Below are positions 12,310 to 60,999 of a stretch of DNA of 64,000 bases, piece after piece. Below the pieces are notes generated by a model. The model saw only the letters and a program-made list of their open reading frames with translations, had not been told where the DNA came from and made no database searches. The stretch is taken from assembly GCF_964340395.1 (NCBI RefSeq), contig NC_135564.1, positions 7,329,361 through 7,393,360 on the forward strand, read 5' to 3'. The DNA is from Glandiceps talaboti (taxonomy: Eukaryota > Hemichordata > Enteropneusta > Spengelidae). The position numbers and the translations under genes are program-made. Position 1 is the stretch's first letter. Every line of letters begins with the position of its first letter.

Positions 12310-15300
12310 TATACCCCGCCCGCTAATTCAGTGACATCAAGGACGCACATAAGACACCTTATCTTTTGCAACGACACTCATCCTATTGTTATTTTTGATG
12401 TTAATATGCTGCCTCGCTTACGTATGCATCAAATGATGCAGAAATACCGTTGTAGAATTTTGTAATAACTTGTTAGCAGAATTACAAAAGTTCAATAAGG
12501 TTATGCAGAAATTGTAATGTGGACGACAAAGAAACTCTTAACAGTTTCATATGGTACAAAGCTGTATAAGACTTGTAATAATTGAAATTTAAATGCAAAT
12601 ATATATTCCCGTAGCATCATTTCATTAAAGTTATGCAGAATATTTCACGACTTAATGTACTGGAAATAGAAAGCTATTATTTTCAGATGATACACATGAT
12701 TTGAGACTTTTGGCAATTGACGTTTTATAGTACAAATATTCAGGCAGCGACATTTTGTTGATTATGTGAAATCTTTCAGGTTGGTCTCAGGTGAAGGGCA
12801 AATGTTAGAGTGTCAAAAAAACAATAAAACGTATTCATACAAACGTTTCAAATATTTATAGTTCTGTTTGTTGCCAACACTACACACACTAATTTAACAG
12901 CGTGGTTGCAAAGGAAGATGACAGCGCATATACTTCCCAAGTTAAACACATTAATCGCTTTGAATAATACCTGAAGTGCGCTTCATTACATTCCTCGAAA
13001 TCGTCTTTGTTGAGCGATTATGTGTTAGTATATGCCCTTATACCTCAAAGTGTACGTGCCATTCAGAAGAGTGAGAAATTTACTGTTACTCATGGTTTTC
13101 ATTAAATAAATAACATCGGTTATTTACCTGCGAGCTCTTGATGAACAATATGTAGCCTTAATAAACGTAACATTAAAACCACGCTGTGACCTGTTCAATT
13201 CCCTTGCATATAGGAATACACAATATGTCTATCGGTTTCACTATAATGCACGTGACAGAAGGTTTGTGTGAATGTAGTGAACTGCAAACAGATTTTCTTG
13301 AAGGATATTGCATTAGCCCCAGGGTCGGTTTTATCAGGGTTTGTAATTTGAAATCACTTTGTTTTAATAGCTTTCGTAGCTTCATTTGGTTACGAAACAG
13401 ACCTAGTTTTGATTATGTGTGATAACACTGACAGCAAACCGTTACTCGATGATCATATCAAGAAAGCAAATGCAAACGCCTTTAGTTTCTGTAGAGACAT
13501 ATTGTTAATTAGTCAGCGAGGAAAATAATTGTTGGCTTCTCCATCTTAGAAAGGAAGAGAATCTTATAAATTATCTGTTCAAACAAGGATATGTTCTGTA
13601 CAGTTAGGAATAACAGCCAAACCACTATATATATATATGGTTTCAATATCGACAGCTATGTCATGTATAAAATAGTTCAAACCTAACTGAATACGATGAT
13701 ACGAACACATAAAAATGATTGTGTGAGATTGAAATTGTACACAAACATAAACTGGAATTGTTGCAATCAAATCAAGTAAATCCGACTTTACCCTTTTTGA
13801 GCAGTTTGGATATCAAACAGCAAAAGTAAAAAACAAAAACAAACCACCAGATTTAGAAGGCAAGGACGATGTATAGAAAGTATGACATCTTGAAGTACAG
13901 CTCATTTCTTCACGGCAATATCGATATAAGATACCTATCATGATTGGAAACTATCCCTGTCTTTGTCTACTCCAAATTTACGAGAATTTTTTTTTATCTC
14001 ATGTTTCAACTTATCTTACAAATAGTCGGCTTTCCATTGAACGATGATTGTTTGTATCATTGCTAATGTACCTTACACAACAAAAAAGAACCACTTCTAA
14101 CTCTGTCCTTTACTAACCGAATACGGTTCTGTGATCTATATTGGTTAATTGTATCTCCCAACTTATCTAACGGCTGGTCATTCCATGGCCTTCTAATTGG
14201 TTCAATATGCGCCCAATCTCTCTAGTGTACGTTCAATACGCGGAGGAATTAGGATAATCGAAACGCAATTAGCCGGAAATCTCTCATGTGAACGTAAACA
14301 TATATCCACAAATGCTATCATCAATTGTGTTGTTAACCAGACCGTCCATCCTTCATAGATCATTAATGAGTATCATTTGTGTTAGGTTGAAACAAATAGA
14401 CGCCCGACTCGGTAGAAATCTCACTAACATTGCGACTTTGTGTTTCTGGCTTGCTTGATGTCTTAAGTTACTAACATTGCAAACTGTTATCCTTTTTTAT
14501 CGACTAAATCTTGTTGACATTGTTACGTCTTACCGTCTTTTATGGAAAACATTAAAGCGTGGTTGCTACACTGTTAACTCACACACAGAAAATGTAGCAA
14601 TGTTTGTATATTATTGTTCTGCGAGACGACGAAAAGGAGTGTCAGTAAACATTTGTCGAGGAAGGCGATACAATGTATCAATATTAGTACGATTTTGTTG
14701 AAAGAGGACTTTTTATTCAAGTCACACAGTTCTAATTTTAAGCTCGTAACAATGTGACTTTAGAGGTTCATATAGATTCATACCTTGAATGTGTTCCAGT
14801 CAAATCTGAAATTTACCTATAGTGTGTAAATACCGCAGTTTTAAGTTACTCAACGGTCCACACATCAAACTCGTTTTACCTGATGTATAAAATTATTCTG
14901 ATTCTAAAAATTTCTCGAACTTCTCTGGCGATTGCATTTTGTATTATTATCTCCATCGACCGGCTGTGTTTTTGTGATCGATATGCCATGATATGCTTTT
15001 CTTTTGTTGAATAAATCTTTGATATTTTACAGATCGTTGTGTCAGACAGCTATTAAGACGCTGGCGACTGACAGAAAATCAACAAATTGGCTTTGTGACT
15101 GCTATAAAAACCACTTCTACTAAGAATAAGACGTTATCAATAAATCAATGAAAAATTGCCATTTACATAACATGCTCATAAAGAGTATGATTTCATCTTT
15201 TATGTGATATTGCTCTTTGCCGATCCATTTACTGAACAGCACGAAGCAATATTTGCACAATGTCATGATTCCGTATACGAACACAAGTGTGTGTGTAACT

Positions 15301-15585
15301 GTGTATAGTCGGATAAAGACACATGATATAGGTAGATATATTACATATATTTATAAACGGCAAACAATGACGATTAAAATGCAGATATACATTTTGAATA
15401 CGACAATAATAAACAATACTAATATCGTTAAACTGATAACTATTGAAGATGGTACCGTGCTATCTATTTACCACGTCGTCTGCGTGTATAGCTTAGAAGA
15501 TCACTGAACATTCACTTGTGATGAGTCATCCTACAATATCCAATCGCGACAAAATATAACTCTTTTCAGAAGGAAACTTAAATAT
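12310..15585. other. non-coding stretch, nothing assigned
   Basis: AT-rich with short frames only. A small (TA)n run lies at 13626-13640. No exon or RNA gene recognised. Confidence 0.4.
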
Positions 15586-15591
15586 AGAGTA

Positions 15592-15610
15592 AACACACAC
15601 ACACACACAC

Positions 15611-15678
<68 letters not shown>
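15592..15678. repeat. (CA)n-(AT)n microsatellite
   Basis: About ten CA units (15592-15611) pass directly into more than thirty AT units (15613-15678). Confidence 0.95.
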
Positions 15679-15682
<4 letters not shown>

Positions 15683-15864
15683 CCTAGTGATAATGCTGTG
15701 CTATGATTAGCTAGAATCAGTCACGTGATATGAAAATAGAATGACTATTCCCTCGTGAAATAGTTCTATCACCTTTTACATGGTCACGTGACCACCACGC
15801 GTTCACAGCAGGTCAAAATGGCAGCTTCTGACGATGTCGTCTGCCACCGCGAGTTCAGCATGAG

Positions 15865-16018
15865 GTATATTATAAAACGCATATTGCCTGGCCTATATTC
15901 GGGCTATAGCCTTTGGCCTCGGGAAATAGCATGTGATTCTGGTAACTCACAGTCCCTTGGGTGTAATAAACGGGTGCTATAGCCCTCATGGCCAGGCAAT
16001 ATGTGTTCAATATTAGTA
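15865..16018. mobile_element. foldback/MITE-like inverted repeat element
   Basis: The left arm (15879-15912, with CATATTGCCTGGCC and GGGCTATAGC) is repeated inverted at 15973-16005 (GCTATAGCCCTCATGGCCAGG then CAATATGTG). The arms extend outward less perfectly into AT-rich sequence on both sides. The roughly 60 bp centre is moderately GC-rich and unlike its surroundings. No transposase frame is present, so a non-autonomous foldback element is the best reading. Confidence 0.6.
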
Positions 16019-16035
16019 TGTGTGTTATGATTTTT

Positions 16036-16068
16036 ATATGTATGCGCGTGTGTGCGCGCGCGCGCAGT
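16036..16068. repeat. alternating GT/GC purine-pyrimidine tract
   Basis: An alternating purine-pyrimidine run (TATGCGCGTGTGTGCGCGCG...) of Z-DNA-prone type just right of the foldback element. Confidence 0.7.
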
Positions 16069-16139
16069 CATACACATGTACTCAACGTAAGGAGACGGAG
16101 AGTAATAGTTCACAATTTCAAACATCACACTAGACATTT

Positions 16140-19100
16140 ACTAAAATTTGGAATGCGGTGGATTTGAAAGTTTTGCTGAACGTTGAAAATTGTTGGAGGA
16201 CGTCAGGTTATAGCAGACATAAAGATGCCAAAGTAGTGGTTTCCGGCAGTATTTACAGGATTTAAGTTAACCATTGCATTTCAGATGTCAAACGCGTGAG
16301 CTGACATTAGCCATGACTCTATGGATTGATGAGTACATTTCACCTCAGGATAGCTCATTAAAAAGTCTCACTCTATTACGCCTAGTTATTGGAATGGCAC
16401 TAACGAAGGACGGTCGTCTTGATGTAAAGACAGGCTGCATACACGTCATTTGTTAGGTATACATAGTCTATGGAAGTGGTGTTATCAGCATGTAAATAAC
16501 ATTCCTGTCGGCCTTGACTTTCGCATTGAGCCGGCCATGTTATCTTATAAACATCAAGGAAGCAAGTAAAACGTATTTTGAATAGAAAACACAGATTCAT
16601 TTATATCTTTCTGAACAGGATGATATATGATTTGTGTAGATCTAACATTTCAAATATTTTGATAACAACTTAGTGTATTATTCCATGGCATCATGTAAAA
16701 TTGATACTCGTACCCGCGTGGCTGTATATTGTTGTGATTCGGTTGCATGTCTGTGTGCTTATACACTGTTGATAAATATAGTCCGACTTGTTTGCTTTAC
16801 ACACTGAAACGTAAACTTTTTATTTATTAAAATCACACACTATCTTTCAAAAGGGTCAAACAAATTATGTAGGCTAATCGCTATATATACGGTGTTGGTG
16901 TTCTAATTTTGAAAAGTGAAGCATTGACGTGTATGTAAAACAACTTCATGCGTCGCCGGAGGGCAAATAATACATTTTTCAACAAGGTTATAGAAGAGGA
17001 GATCTCGGTCCCCGTTATGTTAATATTCTCATTATCTAGTATAAAAAAAGCTCGGTGAGCTCGTTTAACAGTTTTCACGTCCATGCGAAAACATCAAAAG
17101 ATAAGAACGCAAATCGCATGTAACAAGCCTATTATTTTAATATGAGCTTATGGACACTTAAACTGCTTTATACGACGTGACAACGTCAATGGAACGTTAC
17201 GAAATATAATATTTGAAAATTCAATTGCTGGTTAAATCAAACACACATTTGAACAATTACTTTACTGATTACATTATTATAACCGATCCGTGTTTACTTA
17301 AGAATAAAATTGAATTCTTTCTTAGGTTAATAATTCAAAGAGTCCTGTTTCCCATTTGGTATGCATTTGAAAGTGTTTCAATCTTCCTCATGACGCCATG
17401 TGTTATATTAAATTACATTTGCCAAAGGGTTTGATATGAAAATGGCTGATAGCAAAATAATGCATCAACGTATTGAGTATGTTTAGAAGAGTCTCTACAC
17501 GACCAACACGTCACAAAAATCTACAGATTGCATTAATGTACCCTACTTAACTATCATACATCTTATTAATGTCTTCGAAGATTCTGACTTAAGTTGTTGA
17601 CTTGTATATATGTAATCACCTCAGTAGTACCCTTGACAAACTAATATGCTTGCCATTTTGAAAATTGCATTTAGTTTCAATACAACACAACACAACAAGG
17701 GGATATGCATTTCTAGATTAATAACTTGGTACTCGACTACTATACAAGGGTAGCTCTAATACTTCAGCAACATCGAAATTACCAATAAGGTACAAATACA
17801 TATTTGATTACGTGCTTTGCGTACGAAAGCTACTTGGCAAGCCAAGCTTTGCCGACTACTGCGTCTTCGATCAGAGCACATGGAATGTTTCAGCTGTCTC
17901 TCTTTTGACAATTCAGCTTATTGACATACATTATTGTCGTTATCTCAACACTTTGTGCTGATTAAGGGCACAGTTTGGGTCATATCTGGGATGAGTTTAG
18001 TACACATGCTAACACTAAGCACATATTCCTGAATGGGAAGGCCAAGTTTTAGCAATCAGTTGATAGACATTTTAAAAAGTTTGTCTATTGTTAAAAATGA
18101 TTGGACAAGTTTTTTCTTATAATTGTAGAGTAACTTTTGTCATTTTATCTTTTTGTTCCTTTCAATGACAGTTAATAAGTACCCCATTATGACATTTTAT
18201 TTGCCTGTACTAGTCACTGTATAAAGTATTAGTCGCTATCGTCTTATCACTAAGAGTCCTTAACCAATTCAAGACAGAATGTTTCTGCAATATACTGGTG
18301 TTAGGTACTTATATTGATTGGTAGAATAAGAATGTATAGCTATTATTGGCCAACAGACTTGTTGCTATCGCAAGTAAGAGAACATCATCTGACCACTCTA
18401 AAATCCCAACTCTTTGTTGAACAATCCATACATTTATTTAAGTCAAAGGGATCGTCAATCATTGCTTGATCCTCCACTCGTGGACTTGGTTTGCATTTGG
18501 TAAATAGAGACAGAAACCAAATAAAATAAATTTTATCAACGTACACTACAGTTTTGTTCATCAGCAACTACAAATGATAATATACATCTGATTATGCATG
18601 CATGTAAAACTCCGGAAGGTTTGTCATGTGGAGGAATTCGAAGACCCGTTTTAGTAGAGTACCATAGCCAATGATAGTCAAATAAACTGATTCACTATCT
18701 TCTGGCTACATCCAACATCTAGTTTTTTTGCAGAAAGACAGCGAGTAGAACTGATGAATAAAGAGAAAATTCATTACTTTGAATATTAACTGATCATAAA
18801 TATAATATTTCAAAATAATAATGAAGTGATCATTCATTTCTGTAGGAAGGAATACATTGGATGTGAAATGTTTATTTAACAGGTTATATTTCACATGGAA
18901 ATCACAGTACGTGCACTGATTTCTCATTTTGCGGTCATAATTTTATCTCGAATCCGAGTCGACGTACTTTTATTTTTTAATAAAATCACGTGACATAGTT
19001 TCTACGAACCGTAACTTTTTCTCTATCATCATTTTCTTCTTATATTCAAAGAAGAGATTGAAAATACAAATGTATTTGATACATGCCAAAGGCCCATGAT

Positions 19101-19800
19101 AAATCCATGATTTATTAGAAATACATGTGTACATACAGTTCAAACCTCATACGTTATATGATACGGTATCAGCAATATCAGATGTGACGGTGGAACAGGA
19201 AATTACATGGTGTACTACGTTGTGTTCAGATATACAAAATAATAACTATTCACGTCGCTTGTGAGTAAAAATTCACATTAGAGTAAACAGAGAGTATTCT
19301 CGGTATATACCAGACAATCCAGGTATTGTATCGCTAGATATTTTAATATCCAGACATTCCTTTATTTCGTGGGTTCCGTGAATAACAAATTAAAAGACAC
19401 TATTCATTGACTTGTAAATTGGATACTAACCGAAATTTCATCTATACACCATGTACTTTTATAATTTGTTGTTATTTCGTCACTAGACATTGAGTGATGT
19501 GAACACAATCTCCTACCCAGCAATGAGGATAGGTGATAAAAGCTGTAAAACATTCTATCACTAGCAAACGTTTACTGCAAAGGTTTTTAGCATTTCAAAT
19601 TTCATATTGCCAAGCCCCTCCCCCCCCCACACACACACACTCACACATCACGGTAATCGAACATGTACAGAGGCATGATTGCCTAAGTTCCGTATTTTTG
19701 AACCATTGCATAATCTACATTAGTATTCAAATACACTTTTAATGTAATACTATTGCTTGCTAGATTGACGGAAACATGTTTAAAACCCCTTTCACATGGT
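16140..19800. other. non-coding stretch, nothing assigned
   Basis: Only short frames. A C-run and (CA)n patch lies at about 19618-19640. No N-lobe exon of gene 1 was found here or further left, although such an exon should be about 700 nt in one open frame. Confidence 0.4.
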
Positions 19801-19863
19801 TAGAAACGCAATAATGTGTCATGAAATTAAGTTGGCAAGTTGTCTTTCTTTTTATCTTCACAG

Positions 19864-54227
<34,364 letters not shown>

Positions 54228-55093
54228 TTGCCAGGACTTGAGTAATACAATTTAAGATGTGTGCTCTGCTAAGTACTCAATTCTGCCTTATGAGAACTGT
54301 ACGTGAAGATCTTAGTTCACTACAGAATTGGTTCACAGCAAATTGAATCACCCAGATTACCCACAATCTAGATTTGTGCCGAAAGCTGCCCTATGCAGAT
54401 AACATTGCATGTAAAACAAATTATTGATCACTTTGAAATCGATAAAGTGCAAGAATGAAGTGTACGATTTTTTAAGTATATAAATACATCAACCTGCAAA
54501 AAACTTGTAGAATAATAGAGTTCGTGGTGTAAAGTAAAGACATTGAAAACGAATGTTCTATAGCGTTTCACTACAAGAAATGGGAAATCATTATTTGGAT
54601 ATTTGTTTTTATCACATGGTATATGTTTCCTGTAACATGAACATTAATAAGTCAACATTTCCTTTGCAAAGTATATTTGTATGATGCAATGCTTATATAA
54701 GGTTTCAATAATGTTTCATTAGCGTATTACTAACACATTGCCACTATTTGCAAGAACACGATGAACGAATACTCTACATTTCTTTGAAGCTATTTAAAGA
54801 TTTTGTTACTATTTTGTTTAAGATAGTATAACGACTCATAAGGCATGTCGCTTGATATCAGTTGGTAAGGAATCTGCATGTACATATATTTACTTACGAA
54901 AAGAATATGTTAATGTAATATACGTTACAAAATATTTGGAATTCATAGTTCAAGGTGTTTGCAAGTAGATTATATCTTTATTCGTGTCGACTTTGCTATA
55001 TCATTTTATTTGTTTAGGAAATACTATAAGAAATATTAGATATTACTTATGTCAACTGGATACTGCAAACTGCTGTTTTAATGATGTAATAAA
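54228..55093 (+). other. probable 3' UTR of gene 1
   Basis: AT-rich sequence after the stop. The first canonical AATAAA that I see is at 55088-55093, another at 55375-55380, so the UTR may be 0.9-1.2 kb. The true end cannot be fixed from sequence alone. Confidence 0.4.
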
Positions 55094-55099
55094 TTGAAC

Positions 55100-58000
55100 A
55101 AAAAAGCAGAAAGATAGAGGACAAACTATTTCAAATTAAGATAAAATTACTAAGGAAAATGTGCAAATAATATAGTTGTAGTTATAAGCCAACAACAGTA
55201 TTTATATCAGATGAAATGGTAATACTTGTTTCCTTTACATAAGGTAGCGTTGTTGTACGTGTATGGATTCATTTATTGTCTCTGATAATTGGGTTGGATG
55301 GATGTTGTGTTTGCAAGTCTGTTTGCTGTTGTTTGGTCGTTAGCAGGATATCTGAATGATTCATTATTTAGAATAATAAATAGCCTGCTGTGGTATGATT
55401 GTCTATGAAATAAGGACCAAGTGAATACATTTTGGATGAGGTCCAATTCTCGACCTGGATGTTGGTCGAGGCCCAATTCCAGATCTGGGGTGTAATGTAC
55501 GTTTCAGTATATTCATGTCATTACTGACATATCATCAAAATTGCGCTTTAACCCTTGAGGGCACCCTTGAACCATGCAGACCGTTGATGGGGGGAACCGC
55601 TCAGCATTGGCGGAGGTATGCAATGTACTGAATGCTCTCTACATACAGCAAGGTTTTATTAAACAGCATATGTTCATGATGATATTTTAGTTACACGATA
55701 TTGTATGCGATAGGTTAAAGAGATTAAATGTGTCAGTAGAATTAAAATTTGTTTATTATATATCCTGTTTTGATCAGTTTACTTACTAGCCTAGTAAAAT
55801 GATGGATGAATTTAGATGATTTCGACGTTGATCACGGGAAAAGTAATAATGGAATCAAAATAGTGAAAACGTTTTGTATGCCTACAATAAATAGTGAAGC
55901 AGATCTAGAATGAAATACACCGCATTCTTTTATTCCTACATGAGGTTGATACATTCTCACAGTGTCCTTCTTTCCTCATAGAAGTATATGGAAGCTTTTA
56001 TGTATATTGAATTGTATTTTTTTTGAACACGTATAATGGGTACAGCTTCAGCATAACGTCATGTATTGCATGGGTTACCGAAATAAACATATTATGTAAA
56101 ATAGTTTTGTCTTTGATTTTTGTGACGTAAGATTCCAAGGTGTATGTGTCTTGCATTTAATGACAGGCCTTGACTTTTTGCCCACTACTATTTTTCATTT
56201 GCAGCTTTGTTCAGCATTTCTAGCGTCCATCTGTTATCTCGATTGCGTTCGACTCAGAGGATGCTGAATACTTTATGTCAGCGCCATCCACGCAGAAGTA
56301 ATATCGTGATTACAAGTTGAAAGTTATGTGTTATGATGCATTTGTGTCTATGTATGACATGATTATGGATAATACATTAATATTTTGTGGTGTGTATTTC
56401 AAAGATATCATAAGGAAACGCACTGAAAACAATTCAATTGAATATATGCGACAGGCAGCAGATCGATTACATACAAGTCTATCTTGTTAAGTTTTCTCGG
56501 CTTCTTTTAACTAGTTAATATACTCATCGTTACAGTTACGTTAGTACCAAGAGTTTATATCAACAGCCATACATTTCCGGAAAATCTTACAGCTCAAAGA
56601 AGCTCAAAGAAGCTTAGCATTATGGACACATGATTTTGTTATGTAAAGGTGGTTATCGTAGTTATTGTAATTCTTCATTGATTAGGTATTCGGATGTATT
56701 ACTTAATGAGTAACCGTTAAAGGATAACTTTCACGTTTCAATACTATACCACTGAAGACAAAGGAAACCAGACACAGGTACAGTCGACTATAATAACGCA
56801 ATTTATAATACCTGCAAGAAACCTACCCTGGTACGTTGATCGTCCAGGAAGGCGTAAAAAAGCCGTGGTATACTGGTATGTTGACTTTCTATACCTACCT
56901 TTTCTTGGTAGTAAGTTATTCACCACTTGCTAAGGCAATAACCTTCTTATATATGCTTTCATCGGATTTTTGGCACAAAAAGTGAAAGTACATAGTTGCC
57001 CCTTTTGCAGATACAAACATAATAGTATAAAAATACAAAACATCCATAATATTATAAACAGCATATTGACTTTGTCACAGAAATGGTAGAGTGACTAAAC
57101 ATCATATCATTTAAAGTATATATCCGTCACACAAGTAAATATTAACGAACCAACACGGGTATACTATATGATTAACCCGTTTGAGTTTCTGGAAATATGA
57201 CAGTTTCGGACAGCTTCAAACTCGATATACCCACTCTGTAGATTGCCTATTCAATATTTAACTTCCTCGTCGTTTGTCATTCTATACGAGTCAACGAATT
57301 AGGGTGAAAGCATCAAGACATAATTGTAAACTTGCATAACCCCCTGTTACTGAGAGTGGGTTAATGACAGTTTTGCTTGAAGGCAACGAAGTACAAATGA
57401 ATGGATGTCATTATAATTTAATGAATTATTCACATGCAAAAGGCCTTGTTGTCATTGAAAACAAAACAATAATCATCTTCAGATCTTTTCTTTTACATGT
57501 TGATAATAGTATAACGTTCCTTTAGGCTAAGGGAGACGTGCTTTGTTTTTTTAGCGGAAAATCCTGCTTTATAAAGTGTATACCAAAGATCCTTTGGGGT
57601 TAGGACGAAGCTTTACAAAGAAAACTGTAAGTCCATTATAGTTTCCATTATGTGAAAACAATGGGCATGACATTTTCCATTACTTGATGATAATGAAATA
57701 GCACGTTGAATACCACTTATTATTCTCGTAAATATAACATTGTAAAAGTAAGGAAGATTAGCCTTTTTTCGAGGTGAATTAACCTATTACAAAATATCCG
57801 TAACAACTGAAATCACTTTTGTAAGATCAGAGCACGAACATGGTTACTTATTGTCTGGGACTAGGATAACATATCCATTGTTCAGGAATACAGTATATAT
57901 TCAGCCCAACGGATTATTCACTAAGACATAATCATGCAGTTCAGAAGGAAAAGTTTATTTTTCTTATCGCAAGTTTTTCAAGCCAGTACTGTTGCGCATA

Positions 58001-58290
58001 ATCTCTTCTTAACTTAGTAAAGTAATTTCTCTGTATATACACATATAGGTGTTTCTGATATATAGGTAGTGGCCAATCTTATGGTTGTATAATGATTGTG
58101 AAGATATGAAAGACGATATATGTACCCAATAAATCAATAAAATACTGATTGCTTTTTAAGATTGTATATCTAATGGCAACCAGGTGTTGTCGCCATTGAA
58201 TAATAAATGGTACTAATGTTACAAACAATTGGGATAAGTGATACGACGTAGCAAGCAGATATTCAAGTCACGCACAGTTCAGTCACATAT
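55100..58290. other. intergenic, nothing assigned
   Basis: AT-rich sequence with short frames. A small imperfect direct repeat with CCAATTC-GA-CTGG lies at 55442-55490. No exon seen. Confidence 0.45.
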
Positions 58291-58297
58291 ATGACTC

Positions 58298-58457
58298 TCG
58301 TATGTATGTATGTATGCATGTATGTATGTATGTATGTATGTATGTATGTATGTATGTATGTACGTACGTACGTACGTACGTACGTACGTACGTACGTGTG
58401 TCTGTCTGTCTGTCTGTATGTCTGTTTGTCTGTTTGTCTCTCTCTCTCTCTCTCTCT
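58298..58457. repeat. (TATG)n-(TACG)n-(TCTG)n-(TC)n compound microsatellite
   Basis: TATG units, then about nine self-complementary TACG units (58360-58396), then TCTG/TTTG, then TC. The same TATG-to-TACG passage occurs at 34103-34480. Confidence 0.95.
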
Positions 58458-58459
58458 TC

Positions 58460-59390
58460 AAATGGAAATTCAACTATGTTATTAAATTCAAAACATTTCG
58501 CTTTTGTTCTTATGTTCTTTATGATGGTTAAATCGGTTTACGAAGACTGATGTGCAGTCGAAAATATCAGGTAACCATTTTGTGGAAAAACAGCTCAATG
58601 TATTTATGTAGCTTTCATTTCGTTATGATTCTCATATTTAATATGAGGTGATGAATTCACTGTATTGAAGAAGGGTTTTCATTAAGGAATGCTTAAATTC
58701 AGTAATACATTACAATAAATATTGGTTTGCATTGAATAAATATTAATCATATTTCAAACGCTACTTCAAAATACAAACTTCTGTTTTGGCACACAATTGC
58801 TTGTACAGACGTGTTCTATTCATATTTTTGTTACAATAATTATCGACAACGTTTTTGATGTCAATATAATTGTTGTGGGCATGGTTGCCTAGGTGTATTC
58901 TGTAAATTGCAGTAATTGTATTTCTCCTGCCATTGCATACAATATCATATCTCGACATTATTGATTATGCTACCTGTAGTGAACGGTAAAATTGTTAAAG
59001 ATCATTTCCATTAACTTCGATAAAACAGAACATGGATTTCCGTAGAACGACTAATTTAACGTCAAGGTTACATAATTATAATTTCATTTTAGAATTGGGC
59101 ATGTAATATCGATGTATGACTTCACGAATTCCAGATAAATTAATCACTCTGATTTCGTACCCTAACCAGAAATAGTCATCATTCGATAACATCAATATTT
59201 CCAAAAATTGTATTGACATTTGTAATGTAATAGAGTTATAATAAGATAATAAAGTTGTAGCACCCTGATAGCTAAGGTCAGTCACAATCAATGAATATAA
59301 CACAAACTGATATACCTTCTACTAGCGTCCATCAATTAAACTTGTTCCAGGATTACGCCCCAGCAGTGCTACACTCCACTATAGTCATAG
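58460..59390. other. intergenic, nothing assigned
   Basis: No coding signal or repeat array recognised. Confidence 0.45.

Positions 59391-59392
<2 letters not shown>

Positions 59393-59431
<39 letters not shown>
59393..59431. repeat. (TA)n microsatellite
   Basis: About 18 TA units. Confidence 0.95.
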
Positions 59432-59433
<2 letters not shown>

Positions 59434-59436
59434 TAG

Positions 59437-59513
59437 AAGTTTACGTACCCTATTAGCTGATGACATCAACGCCATGGCCGTGGCACCAGGTTCAGATCGA
59501 TTTGTCAATCCCA
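59437..59513 (+). other. possible isolated coding patch
   Basis: Between an acceptor-like TTTAG and a donor-like GTGATT, the sequence translates to SLRTLLADDINAMAVAPGSD and onward without stops, in less biased composition than its surroundings. No family is recognised and no partner exon was found. Weak. Confidence 0.12.
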
Positions 59514-59534
59514 TAGGTGATTCTTTATAGTTTA

Positions 59535-60035
59535 GTATTTCACCTTATACATTTGCAAGATTGAAAAGTGTTAAAGTGATTCGTCACACTGTGTGTACTT
59601 TGTTAGAAACACATTAATCTCTACTTTGCTATCAAGATATTTATGTAAGCCTTGTAATACTTTGAATACGCACGGATAACCTCAGTAATCCCCAATCGTG
59701 ATCGCTGGTGCACACGGGGTTAATTTAATGAAGCGAAAGTAATTGTACACTTTGTCCGATGGACGGAAAGACACTCATTTTTACTACAGTTAGCCACTAG
59801 AACGTACAACCGTCTCTATAATAATTTGGATTGTGCCAATTATCCCAGTGATTTAAGACGGTGAGATTATAACTGTATACCTTCAATATACAAGCAAGTA
59901 ATCAAAATATCGAATAGGTCGCCATACTTGCAATTTACCTCTTCCTGCGTTACAAACCTTTTTAGGTACCGGTTTGAGCATTCACTTACGTAAACGTAAC
60001 ATTCATAGATGCATATCTGTAAAGAGTCCTGAGTC
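59535..60035. other. intergenic, nothing assigned
   Basis: No coding signal recognised. Confidence 0.45.
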
Positions 60036-60040
60036 TATTT

Positions 60041-60057
60041 ATATGTATGTATGTATG

Positions 60058-60094
<37 letters not shown>

Positions 60095-60226
60095 TATGTA
60101 TGTATGTATGTATGTGTGTGTGTGTGTATGTGTGTGTGTGCGTGCGCGCGCGTGTATGTATGTATGTATGTATGTATGTATGTATGTATGTATGTATGTA
60201 TGTATGTATGTATGTATGTGTATGTA
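60041..60226. repeat. (TATG)n/(TG)n microsatellite
   Basis: TATG units broken by a TG and GCGCGCG segment (about 60114-60152). Confidence 0.95.
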
Positions 60227-60907
60227 TATACATTTCTTTCTGTGTGTCTGTCTGTGTATGTGTCTTTGGGTGTGTTTGTTACCATAAATCCCCACCCACT
60301 CCCCAGCCTCTCAAATATAGTACCTCGAAATGAGTTTAGTAGACATTGTACAATACAACTTATTTTAGTCAAGCGAACACGAAATCACAATACACATTTA
60401 AGTGCACTTAAATATCAAATTGAATGAATCTGGTTGTTACAGCTTGGTCTACGTCAATACATCTTTATGTATAACATGGCACATTAAGTCCAAACCTTTC
60501 AATCAAATTGATAATGTACTATCACTCACGTTATCAGTGAATACGCGGGTAATTTTTATCAATTTAAGGTTGATCATACAAACATGTTTGTCTATTTTAT
60601 AGTATTACGGCTAATACTGTATTTAATTGTACTGTACTATACAACGTTATAGTCGAGCTTTCCGACCTAGGCTAATTCCAATTCTTCGCTCTCCACACAA
60701 TAACTTAAGTGTGTTGAATTTCCCACAGTGTGTTTGAATATCATGACAGCATAGAAAGAGTTTTTAAATTAATGAATATCGTGATTCTAAAAAAAGAGGG
60801 GAACATGGTGACATTAAATTTTACAAATTTGACTATGTGTATGTATACCACACGTATTTGCAAGTAGACTGTGTTTGGCGGCAACGCAAGATAAGTGTAG
60901 TTGTGCA

Positions 60908-60979
60908 TAGAATAGAATAGAATAGAATAGAATAGAATAGAATAGAATAGAATAGAATAGAATAGAATAGAATAGAATA
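60908..60979. repeat. (GAATA)n pentanucleotide repeat
   Basis: About 14 near-perfect GAATA units, the only long pentanucleotide array in the window. Confidence 0.95.
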
Positions 60980-60999
60980 CACAAAGGGTTGGTTCTGTA

